Below, piece by piece: positions 48,211 to 59,200 of a stretch of 64,000 bases of DNA (position 1 is the first letter of the stretch; each line of letters starts with the position of its first letter). The notes beneath the pieces are model-generated. The model was not told the origin of the DNA. It did not search any database and saw only the letters and a program-made list of their open reading frames with translations. The translations under genes and the position numbers were made by a program. This DNA comes from Siniperca chuatsi. Its lineage: Eukaryota; Chordata; Actinopteri; Centrarchiformes; Sinipercidae. Location of the stretch: contig NC_058045.1 of assembly GCF_020085105.1 (NCBI RefSeq), positions 9,460,333 to 9,524,332 of the forward strand, in the 5' to 3' direction.

Positions 48211-49941
48211 AAATGCTATGGTCACATTTTCTCCTGTAAATATGACATCTTACTTTGGAAAATATATTTTATTATTTTACAACTGACTTCTAAAATCTCC
48301 CCAGTCCATTTCAAGTGAAACAAATAAAACTGGAATCAATTTTTGTTTGTAGTTTAGCTACTTAATAAATCATCTATGGTTTAAAACATCTATGCAAAAT
48401 GTCTTGTTTTGTACATATTTGTAAATTGTGTGTAATAGTGTTTATTATTTTCATATACTATATGATCCATATGTTTAAGTATGAAGCAAGCATTTTTTTT
48501 TACTTTTAGTTGATATTTACTTTTAGTTTTGCATTCACAAAGCATTTTACTGTATGTCCTGGTTCATATATTGAATGTTCACTGTGAATAGTACTTCACC
48601 ATGTCATTTTACCACAAAGGCTAACTGACAGTCTGTCAAAGAGTGGAGGGAAGAGCCGGGGTATATATACTGCAGAGTCTTGATTAGTGGGATGAGCCTC
48701 AGGTGTGCAAGAGGTAGCGAGGGAGCGCCAGGTGTGCGGTGATTGGCAGTGGAGGCAGGAGCGTCACATCCAGACAAGTCACACAGCTCTTTTTTTTTCT
48801 TTTTTTTTTTTTACATTTTCCACTCTAACTTTAATAACCTTCCAAGTCACTCTCATAGGAGAGAAATATAACTGGAATGCATTTTGATCATCACAGTGTG
48901 TTCCTGAATCATTAATTTATGATTTAAATTAGTAAATTAAGAAGTAAATATGCTATATTCTTAAGAATGAACTAAGAAATTCCATTTATTTTAACATGTC
49001 AAGATCTTGACATGAGTTCATAATTAAAGCAAGGGCTGTAAATATACGAGTGGTATAGGTAATGCCTTTGTATATTACATAACTCCAAGCAAAAATTGTC
49101 AAGCTAAAATTTCCTGTAACCAGTCTCAGTAAATGTTTTGTGGTGCATTTACCATTTACACTTTGGTCCTTATGTATGGAAGATTTAAAATGTCAAAATA
49201 AAGTGAAATAATGATATGTAGTATGTATTTCCTTTTTATTTATGCATTGACTGTATCATAATTAAATTTAAAAAACATATTAAATGACAATTATTTAGCT
49301 TCTTGTCTTTAATATCTGAAGGAATTGTTAATTAATACATTTTATCTCTAAGTTGTATCTCTTTTCTTTTACTGGGAATCCACATTTAGTTCCTTAACAA
49401 TAAACCAGACAGTAGAATTTTCAAAAAAGATTTTAATCATTTTATTCAGATCATGTTTACATTAACATCCACATCCATAACTCATATATTAGCTAACACA
49501 AACATTCCTAATTTATGATCTGTTAAGAAAATTCAGGCCCATTTTGTATTAGTAATACCATATATTGTGTGGATTTATCACTCAAGAGTAAACATGTTGA
49601 CGTTCTCCTTGTTTTCATCTACATTAAGCTTAATCTACTTAAAAGAGTACAAACAGTAAAATAATGTTTTTGAACAGAATCCTGACCTTTATGGTAAATA
49701 CACTGAAACAGTGCAAAGCCAGCTGACACTGACAGTTAGCTGCCTTAATTAGTTACAAGCCTAAGTCTTAGTTACAAGCCTTAATTATGTTGACAGATAA
49801 AATCTATTTTATCACATTTTATGAATAAAAAAAATGTCATACAGTATTTTTCCTTATACTGTCAACTTTAGCAACATCACACACAGTGACAATTGTTGGG
49901 TTAATGTAATAATTTGAACAACATTTGATCATCTGAATATT

Positions 49942-51555
49942 TTATTTTTCAAGTAATTCATGTTTAACTTCTTTCACGTCAAAAATAATTATCCACAGTA
50001 ACCTTACAATTGAAATGCAGGTGAATGTTATAAGCAAAACAACTATCAACAAAGTGGCGATGACATCCATAGACTTGTAAACAAACCAGGACATTTTGAT
50101 GGACTGTGTCTGCAGATGACGGGCTCCTTTATGTCTTATGACATGTTCTATCCAAAACACTGCCTGGTCCAGTGGTTTCATGGGCTGATCTCTATGCAGC
50201 CTTGAGAGCGTCTGCATGTTTTCCCTGTAAGAGGAATTGTAAAGAGCCGTCATCAGGGCATCTGTAAAGATGTGTCTATCAAGCACCGCAATATCCACAA
50301 TCACAGCTCCTCCCTTTGCTCTGATTCTGGAGAGGTTATCAGGCTGATCAAAGAATAAAGGAAGTCCAACTATAGGAACTCCATGATAAATTGCTTCCTG
50401 AACCCCATTAGTGCCTCCGTGGGTCACAAACACTCTAGTTTTGGGATGTCCTAAGAGGTCTTTCTGTGGCAGCCAGTTAACCATCAATGTGTTGTTGCCC
50501 AGGTTGGCTGGCCTTTGTCCCATATACCTCCATACAACCTTCTGAGGCAGCTGGGCAAAGGCTGCAGCAATCTCCTCAGCGATATCTTGAGGAAGCTTCC
50601 CAACCAAAGTTCCTAAAGTCATCATAATGACCCCATGATCTCCAGAACTCTGGACAAACTGCTCCAGGTCGGCAGGGAGCGACTTTGGGGGCTTGCACTG
50701 AAATCCACCCATGTAGACTATATTTGGCATTGTTGGACGCGGAAATTCAAAGACAAAATCATTCCTCATAAGCCATATATCAGCATCCAGGAAAAATGTT
50801 GAGTAATCCACACCAGGACCAAAGTACTTCTTAACTACTGGTTTGTAATGAGGTTCTGTGATGCACGACAGTGTGTACATCCCAAGGATATAACTTACAA
50901 CATTTTTTACTCTTTGAGGGAAGGTCATCTTATCTGTCAACTCTGTTGCAGTGAAAGGGATGTATGACAGAGGTGAGGGGGCAATAAGGAAATGAGCTTC
51001 ACCTTGAATGGTCCATCTCACATTGAAAACAAGAGGAACTTGGAGCCGACGTGCCAGCATTGCCCCTCCGCCGATGCCGGGGTCAGTCAAAACCACATCA
51101 TATTTGGCATCATGGAAAGTCTGCATCAGGTTTTTATCTTCAAACATCTGAATGACCATTTCACTCATTCCCTTATGGAACTGAAAGAACTGGTCCACAA
51201 CCACCCGCTCCATTTGAATACGAGTCCAGATGCGAGACCAAAAAGATGTGTGCTTACCCTGAAGCCGGACCTCCAGCTGTCGAGACAAAAAAGTTTCAAA
51301 GTTTTCCTCAAAACCATTAGGGCTGGGAAGGGTGACAGAGGTGTAGAAAGGAGACTTTTCACTGATGTACCAGCTATCGGGCGCCCGAACCACAGTGACC
51401 TCATGGCCTTTGGCATGCAGTTCCTCAATGAGTACTTTCATGTTTACCCAATGGCTTCCATCCAATGGGAACACCAGGATTTTGCCCCCAGATGCACTGG
51501 ATAGTTGACTCAACAGTAGAGCAAAGGTGATCAGAGACGAACGAGGCACCTTCAT
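49942..51555 (-). CDS. ugt5: UDP-glucuronosyltransferase, single coding exon (fish UGT5-like)
   Basis: This ER-membrane enzyme moves glucuronic acid from UDP-glucuronate to lipophilic acceptors. The start chosen is the ATG at 51555, giving 537 residues. The open frame extends 10 codons further upstream, but that part is a splice acceptor tract (tttttaag at about 51575) without an ATG. Features are a signal peptide (SSLITFALLLSQLSSASG), the N-terminal GSHWVNM segment with the catalytic His, the acceptor half, the UGT signature around VNWLPQKDLLGHPKTRVFVT and HGGTNGVQEAIYHGVPIVG, DQPDNLSRI, and a C-terminal membrane helix (TLLIVVLLITFTCISIVRLL). The tail KEVKHELLEK does not end in a KKxx or KxKxx dilysine signal. 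Coding in a single exon is typical of fish UGT5 genes rather than UGT1 or UGT2. The subfamily is inferred. Confidence 0.9.
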   Translation of the reverse strand: MKVPRSSLITFALLLSQLSSASGGKILVFPLDGSHWVNMKVLIEELHAKGHEVTVVRAPDSWYISEKSPFYTSVTLPSPNGFEENFETFLSRQLEVRLQGKHTSFWSRIWTRIQMERVVVDQFFQFHKGMSEMVIQMFEDKNLMQTFHDAKYDVVLTDPGIGGGAMLARRLQVPLVFNVRWTIQGEAHFLIAPSPLSYIPFTATELTDKMTFPQRVKNVVSYILGMYTLSCITEPHYKPVVKKYFGPGVDYSTFFLDADIWLMRNDFVFEFPRPTMPNIVYMGGFQCKPPKSLPADLEQFVQSSGDHGVIMMTLGTLVGKLPQDIAEEIAAAFAQLPQKVVWRYMGQRPANLGNNTLMVNWLPQKDLLGHPKTRVFVTHGGTNGVQEAIYHGVPIVGLPLFFDQPDNLSRIRAKGGAVIVDIAVLDRHIFTDALMTALYNSSYRENMQTLSRLHRDQPMKPLDQAVFWIEHVIRHKGARHLQTQSIKMSWFVYKSMDVIATLLIVVLLITFTCISIVRLLWIIIFDVKEVKHELLEK

Positions 51556-51574
51556 GCTGACATCCCTCAGAGAC

Positions 51575-52540
51575 CTTAAAAACACAAAAACAAGTCAATA
51601 AGAGAGTACTACCTGTCTGGTTTGCACGTTTTTGTGTTTACACTCATACTATAAATGAAATGCAGTGGTGGAAAAATACATTCACTCAAGTACCGAATTT
51701 AAGAACAGTTTTGAGGTACCATTTAATGCTACTTTATGTACTCCACCACATTTCAGAGGGAAATATTGCACGTTCTACTCCACTACATTATTTGACAGCG
51801 ATAGTTACTATTTACTTTGCAGATTAAATGTTTACATAAAAATATATGATAAGTTTGTAAAATACAATGCATTGTCAAAGATGCAAACCACTGATCAACT
51901 ACTTTAACTGTATTTAAAGTAGTTAAACAGTAAAGTACAGTGCAGTAAACAGTAGAAAGCAGTAAAATACTACTTACACATTTATACATCAGTATTAACA
52001 ATCTAATAATTAAATATTTAATAATATATCAGTCACAGTGGACATTTTACTGCAGAACGAGCACTTTTACTTTTGATACTTTAAGTACATTTTGCTGATA
52101 ATACTTATGAATGAATGGCTTTTACTTGTAATTAAGTATTTTTACATTGTTTTATTGGTACTTTTACTTAAAGGATCTGAATACTTCTTCCACCACTGTT
52201 GAGTTGACACTGGATTGTAAACCTTACATTGGGCACAATCAGTGATTCAAATGAAAACAAGAGTAGCCCAAACACCAAAATTCAAAACAGATCACTCCCT
52301 ATTTATTGATGTGGTGTTTAATACAGGAGACACTCTAAACAACAACTAATGAAATAATATTTTAAAACATAAGTTGATTACTGTTAACAACAATTATCCT
52401 CCTGTTAAACTTTACAGGTAACTACCAAGACCTGCACAGAAAACTGTGATCCTTTACACCAATGTTTCACAAAACACATATTCCATGGCTCGTTTTACTT
52501 TATATGTGCTCGTAACAGAGATTTTTATTAACACTTACCC
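51575..52540 (-). other. UGT 5' UTR intron
   Basis: The donor GTAAGTGTT (boundary at 52541/52540) and the acceptor TTTTTAAG (at 51575) define a 5' UTR intron. Most of it is occupied by hAT-like copy C. Confidence 0.6.
51663..52198. mobile_element. Non-autonomous hAT-like element, copy C
   Basis: The ends cagtggtggaa and ttccaccactg are perfect 11-base inverted repeats. The interior matches copies A and B in opposite orientation, including tracts such as 'tacttttacttaaaggatct'. No exact 8-bp target duplication is visible. Confidence 0.8.
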
Positions 52541-52600
52541 AAATCCACTGGTACAGGAAAGGTAATCCAACTTCAAAGTGTCAGTTCAACTACAGTATTA
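52541..52600 (-). other. Probable non-coding first exon of the UGT gene
   Basis: In the UGT sense, 'ccagtggatttgg' is followed by the strong donor GTAAGT at 52540-52535. The upstream limit of the exon is not fixed. Confidence 0.4.
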
Positions 52601-52621
52601 GGTACTCAATAAGATGGCAGG

Positions 52622-52703
52622 CTAAGGCCCGAAGTCACTGGGATAGGCTCCAGTCACCCGCGACCCCCTAACGGGGACCAAGCGGTAGAAAATGGATGGA
52701 TGG
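52622..52703 (+). mobile_element. Severely truncated LINE tail with 13-bp target duplication
   Basis: The sequence 'aggctccagtcacccgcgac' ... 'agcggtagaaaatggatgga' is the well-known fish L2/CR1-type LINE 3' end with an ATGG tail. It is bracketed by the exact 13-bp direct repeat ataagatggcagg at 52609-52621 and 52704-52716. Confidence 0.75.
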
Positions 52704-52719
52704 ATAAGATGGCAGGTTT

Positions 52720-53400
52720 TGTGCACAGTTGGAAAGAGAGTGGTGAATGCACCTCCTAGTCTGTCCTTCAAAGTCTTGACTAGCTGGCATAGTTACATGT
52801 ATTTACAGCTCTGTTGTATAAGGTGTGTACTGCTGCAGATAAGAGCCCTGTTGTAAAATGAGTTTACAGCTCATGGTACTGCATGCTTAGTTGTGAGCAG
52901 AATACATTTATCTGTTGTGCCATCTAGTGTCAAGTCAGTGTATTTAACGTTAAATTGCTCATGATTGTTTACCTGAACAGACGAGTAATATTAACCAGCC
53001 CATTTTTTTTCACAGCTGCTGCAGTGATGTCCTAAAATAATACTCAATTTTTCAAAACAACATAGAGCCATAAAAACCATACTTCTTTAACATAAAATAC
53101 ACTGCAAATAACATTATCCCATTTAGAAACCCTCACATACAGGTTGGATACGTCTACAGGTGATGGCCAGGTCCCTCCCAGAATGTTTCATTTGAATACT
53201 TTTATGGGACTTGAAGATATGAAATTATACAGCAATTTAAATGCAAAAAGAAAGAATTAGAAACATTATGAAAGCTAAATATAATTTTGTGTGGTAGAAA
53301 TATATTATTTTGTGCTTTAATGTCTTGTTCAACTCATGACCCCTTAGATTTGTCTTGGGACTTTCCCAGGGGGTCCTGACCTCCGGATGAAAACCACTGC
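52720..53400. other. Gap between the UGT upstream region and the LINE fragment
   Basis: No gene or distinctive repeat was recognised here. Confidence 0.5.
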
Positions 53401-53407
53401 TCCAATC

Positions 53408-54225
53408 TCAGAATCAGAATCAGAAATACTTTATTGATCCCCAAGGGGAAACTCTTTTGTTACAGCAGCTCACTATCACGTCAGTGCACACAGGAATAGA
53501 AGTACTAAGCAAAAAATATAATACACTATAATACAGGTCAGAAAATAAATGATGTACCAAGAGGGTATAAGTATAAAATTAAAATAAGTGTGAAGGACAA
53601 AGTGGGTTTACCGGTTGATGATAATAATACGGTATAAAGTAATAGTGCATGAACTGTCAAGTTAAGCTTATTAAGATTATAATGAAACAGAGGATATTGC
53701 ACAGCAGTATTAACACAGAATATTGCACAATTATGTCAAGTATTGCAGTGATGTTAATGATCAATGTCCAGTTAATGACCTAGGGTCATATAGACTAACA
53801 CTTAGAGGGAGGAGTTAAAGAGTTTGCTGGCCACAGGCAGGAATGACTTCCTGTGGCGCTCTGTAGTGCTTTTTGGGGGGATGAGTCTTCCACTGAAGGT
53901 GCTCCTTTGTTTGACCAGCACGTCATGGAGTGGGTGGGAGACACTGTCCAAGATGGCATGTAGTTTGGCCAGCATCCTCCTCTCTGACACCACTGACAGA
54001 GAGTCCAGCTCCACCCCCACAATGTCACTGGCCTTACGGATCAGTTTGTTGAGCCTATTAGCGTCCGCTACCTTCAACCTGCTGCCCCAGCATGCAACAG
54101 CATACAGGATAGCACTGGCCACCACAGACTCATAAAACATCTTCAGCATTGTCCGGCAGATGTTGAAGGACTTCAGCCTCCTCAGAAAATAGGGTCGGCT
54201 CTGGCCCTTCCTGTACAGAGCTTAG
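53408..54225 (-). mobile_element. 5'-truncated LINE with reverse transcriptase C-terminal coding region
   Basis: The minus-strand frame from about 54222 to 53802 reads PYFLRRLKSFNICRTMLKMF, then ESVVASAILYAVACWGSR and further, ending SKLFNSSL and a stop. This is the C-terminal end of a non-LTR retrotransposon reverse transcriptase common in fish. The element's 3' end is the plus-strand 'cagaatcagaatcagaaata' with 'ctttattgatccccaagggg', the usual tail with a GATTCT repeat. The endonuclease and RT core are missing. Confidence 0.8.
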
Positions 54226-55220
54226 TACTGTACACTGTACATAAATGATGCAAACAAACTTTACAGTACTGTATCAATAAACACTGAGTTGGGTATTCAC
54301 CATTGGGGAGAGTAAAGGGGGACTTAAGGGGGTCTACCAATGTTTATGTGATTTTTGTGTTCATAAAATGTGTCTCCATAAAAAACAAATAAATAAATGC
54401 TCAAAAGTAAATTGAGATCATAACTGAGACATTACTACCAACGAGCCAACACAATAAATACCTATATCATTACCATTAAAATCACTCCATGTCAAACAAC
54501 CAACAATTAACAACAACAATTATTAAGATTTACATAGTTTGCAGCATATTTTGTACTGCATTATAGGTATTCTGCTCAAAACTACCAAAGAGAAGAACAG
54601 CTCTATGACACAGCCTCAAAAATCTGAACTTGTTAGGCTTCACAAAGTTATTAGGTTTGTGTTGGACTGCATTATACTGTGCAGGTGTTGCTGTTATTAA
54701 TATCAAATCTGAAAGCTAAAAGAGGAGCTTTAATTCTTACAAATGGAACTTGCCTGGTAGTCAAACCCTTTTATAAAGTAGTATTTAAGTCATGCTTTTG
54801 ATTATGCCTACTTTTTTTCTTAGTACTATAGTGTCAGTTAGTTTGTAGTAATTTGATGAACCACCAACAACACACAGTGAACCTGGGGGTTTTGAGGCCC
54901 CTCAAAGTCTGAGGACCTGGGGCAGCTGCCCGCTTTGCCTGGTTGGTAATCCAGCCTTGCTCTTTAAAAAACTTTCTCAAGGTTCACTGTATATTACATA
55001 TTTGTTGTGCACATAAATACGTTATTTATTTAGCATGTTTACATTTTGGGTGTGCGATATTGATGGCTGTGTATTTGTGAGCACTACTATGAAATTGGTG
55101 CCAAATAAAATCATGTAATAATAACAAAATAATACAACAAATAATATAAAATACAATAAAGCTCATTTAAATCAAGGTAAAGTTGTGTAGTGCCATAGCT
55201 GTCAAATACTCCTGACAGTG
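54226..55220. other. Gap before ube2q2
   Basis: AT-rich with likely repeat remnants: 'gtgttggactgcattatact' near 54658 recalls the fold-back family, and 'ggggcagctgcccgctttgc' near 54912 is a common fish repeat motif. No gene was seen. Confidence 0.5.
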
Positions 55221-55363
55221 TACATCATGAACCTCACCCTCCAGCCCTTTGTTGTTGTTCTCACGCTAACGTGCGAGATCCGTAGACCCGACTCAACTGC
55301 GCGGTCACATCCCGCCCCGACTTCCCCTCTGCCAGCGGCCTGGTGGTTTGAGATGAGTAGAAG
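55221..55363 (+). promoter_or_regulatory. ube2q2: ube2q2 5' UTR/promoter with an overlapping upstream ORF
   Basis: GC-richer sequence (gcgcggtcacatcccgcccc) precedes the start. An upstream ATG at 55353 opens a nine-codon frame that ends in TGA at 55382, overlapping the main start at 55364 in another frame. The main ATG has A at -3. Confidence 0.45.
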
Positions 55364-56232
55364 ATGTCGGTTTCGGGGCTGAAGGCCGAATTGAAGTTTT
55401 TGGAGTCAATTTTTGACCCAAACCACGAACGATTCAGAATATTAGACTGGAAACCCGACGAACTCAGCTGCCAATTCAACGTAACAGGAGAGAAGCTGCT
55501 GATCATTCACTGCAACATCACGGTGAGTCCAGGCCAGCTCTGCGTACAAGCTAACCCAGCTACTGACTATCAACTGAAACCAAATCATTCCGCGGAAGGT
55601 TTCGTGTTTACAAATTAACAACGAATAAAGTGTTCGCTTTTATTTTCCGGTTGTGTTTAGCCATCAAGATTTACGTAACCCCGTTGATTAAATAAAACAA
55701 CATAGCACCAGTGTTAAATTCACTTTGAGAAAGTATACAAGAAAACGTCGATTAGTAGCGACGCTGCGGTAGCTTTTGCTAGCCTGTTAAACTGAAGGTA
55801 ACGTTGACGCTAGCTTTTTCTTGTTAGCCAAAATAACATTAACTGCGTTACTGTTTGCAGTACCACCGTTGCTAACTTTCTAACTACTAAACCTACGTAT
55901 CTAGTTTAGTCTGAATGTTATTTAGCTTAGGCATATGTGATCTTTCGCAACACACCACAGCCTATATGTCAAAGAACACGTTTATCTGAACTTGCATACC
56001 GCTGAATGCCTCTATTTAACGTTAAAGATGTGAAAGGGACAGTTTAATGGAATGTTGTTTAACTGTGTTTTCTGCCATTTCAGTAAATAGACTGATCCCT
56101 CTGACGAACTTACTGGCACGTATTAAAGCTGTGACGTTATTGGTCCCTTTATCTGGATAGCAAAATATGTAGAAAGCGATATAATGTAGATATGAAGGAG
56201 TCGGAACTGTTAGTGTTATTTTTTAACCAACT

Positions 56233-56272
<40 letters not shown>

Positions 56273-59200
56273 TTTATTTTAATTTTTTCTATTTAGTTTT
56301 TTTTTTAACGTAGATAACTTCAGATGGGCCTGTTATTTTTATGCATTTTAACACCAACTCCTTGAAGCGGTGTATATGCATTATTAGTAATGTAAATAAT
56401 TTTCAGACTTGTGCAAAAAACATGTTAGCCATCACAAAGTGTCGATGATGTCACCAACATCTGAGGCTCACTCTTGTCATGGCACTTGTATTCGTATGGT
56501 TCAGGTGGCACAGAGCAACCTAACATCCTGACCACAAACTCCTCTCTAGGCAAAAACATCCACACCACCCAGTTCCACTTATGCTCGTTTTTGGGGACAC
56601 AGATCAGGCTTGTTAAAATGTTTTGATAGCCATGTCATGTTGAGACTCAAGCTGAGTCAGTCTGCATCAATCTCAAATAAACGAGAGTACATTCAGCATC
56701 ACAATCCTCCTACTAGAAAAGGAGAAGTGAGTGAGTAAAAAAAGGTGGTCCCCCCACTTAAAGTTAGTTCAGTCAATCCTGCCCCTGGATACCCCAAGCC
56801 CTGCATATTTCCCACGTCTGATTAGCGGGATCATGTGTGGTCACCAGCGCTTGATTGGCTGAGCCCATCTGATTTAGCCAATCACTTATAGGAAGAGCAG
56901 GTAGAGATGGAAAATAATAACACTGCCTTAGTTATCTGTTGTGATACACTGATTTACACTGGCTTTATGATGATTAGTGCTAGAACCAGTCATCCCAGAA
57001 ATGTATGAAGATAGCTGAAATGTTGAATGGCAGCTGTTTGGCTGAATGCAAATGTCAGTGGCTTATGTCATGTTCATGCAATCCACAAATCTTCACAGGT
57101 GCCTGCAACAACAATCTGCACAAAAACAATTTTTTTATGCTTTGTACATATTGGAATTACTGTACCAACCAGTTTCCAACTCGTAAAAAGCGTTCACTTC
57201 AACCTACAAGTCATAATTATGTTTACGATTTTTCTGAAAGCTCCAATATTTCTGACTTGGTGCGCAATAACACAAAAGTGTTGAAAACCAAACAAACACT
57301 AATGCCTCATGTCAGCCATAGTCTGTCATTCAAGGTAAGTAGTCTCAAATTTAATGGATATAGAGCTATATTGTCAATGCACAGTACTTTAAACCCCCAC
57401 ACAACTAACACCACAATCATACGACTGTCTTGAGTTGTCTGATGACTTGTTTGTTCACAAGTTGTAAATATGGGAATCTTTCCCATCTCTACCATCCATC
57501 CCATATAACATGATGAGGCATGAACCACTCCCAGAGTCAAACCATAACCCGTCTATAACTAAACCTATATAAATATGTGTGGCATGTTCCTTTCTGGAAA
57601 TTGGACATGTGATCCTTGCTACTGAAAGTTATTACCAATACATTACGTACTTATACACAACAGACCATTAAGCTTGCTTGCTAGACTACACAACAGTCCA
57701 GCTATATTTTCCCCCCCACTATACCATAATCTCCTGGGATGAAGAATTAGCCCTTTATAATTCAGAATGGTCTCTCAGTCCACTCATGAGTTAACAACTG
57801 TATTAAGCTCTAATTGAACGTTCAGCGCAGCCACTTGTAGTCCAGGGCTGGAGATACTCTTGCTCTACAGCTGGCAGTAGACAAATCATGTTGTTCAGTG
57901 GGTGGCTGTGTGGGCTAAGACATTTGGTCTGAAATCATTTATAGCTTTGGAACAAACGAACATTTTATATAGGTGAGGTTTCCCTGGGCAACATTTTGGT
58001 TTCATAAAAGCAGTGGTGTTAAAGTGTGCCAAAGTGCCAAAAAATACATTTGAAAAACTCAACAGCAATGTCTCTTTCCAGAAATCATGACTCGGTTACT
58101 CAAGATAATCCACAGACCTTGTTGTGAGCAGAACTATAATTAGCTCTTACATGAAACTGCTCACATGTATTTTATTTGATTTTTTATTTATTGTTTGGCA
58201 CTTTGAGCACCACAAGCCAAGTGCCATCTAGTTCCATTATATTAAAAAAAGGCAGACATCTCTACGGCCGATATCTCCAAAACACGGCAGCTCACACCAA
58301 AACAATCTAGATGGATAAATAGCACTACAGGTAAGAGGAAAAATATGTAATTTTGATTTTGAGGTGAACTGTCCCTTTAATTTACAATCTGTAGACAATA
58401 AAGCCACTGATATACAAGCATGACTGGCTAATTTCCATGTCCTACTGTTGCAGGAATCCTATCCCTCAACACCCCCAATATGGTTTGTTGACTCGGATGA
58501 TCCTAGTCTGGCTGAAGTGTTGGAGCGCTTAGAGGATGTGAGAAAAGGCAGCACATTGGTAAGTTGGCTGATGTGCATCCAGCTTCACAGAGGCTTGCTC
58601 AGAATGCTAATGTCACACACATTTAGTGCTATAGCAGTAGAAACTTGGTTGAATTGTATAATGGCACTTGGGTTTTCATTATTGATGTTTTATCTTGCTG
58701 ATTTTACCCGTAGCTTCTTCAGCAGTTGAAGCGCCTCATTTGTGATCTCTGTCGGCTTTACAACCTGCCACAACATCCAGATGTAGAAATGCTCGACCAG
58801 CCTCTACCCGCTGGCCCGATAACACACGAGCGAAAGGTGCTTGCCTAAAACAAGAGTAAAATTCATGTATTTTTGTTGCATTTGAAATCTCAGTGTTTGT
58901 CAGCTCACAATGTTTCTCCACCCTACAGCATGGGCCACCAGATGAGGTGACATCTGAGGAGGAAGAGGAGGAAGAAATGGGCGAGGTACCTATGTGTATT
59001 CTTGACAGTTTAGTGGATTTATATTATTTATAGCTTAATGGTCCAGTTTGTTTTACATCCTGTTTCTAAACATAACTGATACACTGGCAGCAGGACATTG
59101 ACCTAGACCAAGACCTGGACCATTACGACATGAAAGAAGAGGAGCCAGCAGATGGAAAAAAGTCAGAAGATGACGGGATAGAAAAAGAAAATCTGGCCAT

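Larger units (their letters stand above)
46035..49941. other. Gap between the CALHM-like gene and the UGT, with duplicated blocks and repeats
   Basis: A repeat related to 2640-3010 lies at about 46200-46520. Related blocks at about 46950-47100 and 48500-48620 share 'tactgtatgtcctg', 'ttgaatgttgactgtgaata' (with one change) and 'tttaccaca'. A dispersed repeat 'gtgccgcggtacactagtgt' starts at about 47110. A further stretch at about 47460-48110 has repeated 'gctagc' motifs. Blocks at about 48150-48210 and 48810-49160 match CALHM-like flanks. No intact gene was seen. Confidence 0.55.
55523..58453 (+). other. ube2q2 intron 1
   Basis: A 2.9-kb intron with a GT microsatellite at 56236-56269 and a candidate cassette exon at 57173-57334. 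The rest has no recognisable content. Confidence 0.6.

Noticed and set aside
48640-48780. GC-rich stretch with 'ggggtatatatactgcagag', considered as a promoter or an LTR edge
   Set aside because: No gene follows, no paired LTR was found, and no primer-binding site was recognised.
50992-51504. 170-codon plus-strand frame opposite the UGT
   Set aside because: It is a shadow of the UGT coding exon.
51556-51585. Ten extra N-terminal codons in front of the UGT ATG
   Set aside because: They begin at a GTG and overlap the polypyrimidine/AG acceptor. The ATG at 51555 starts a proper signal peptide.
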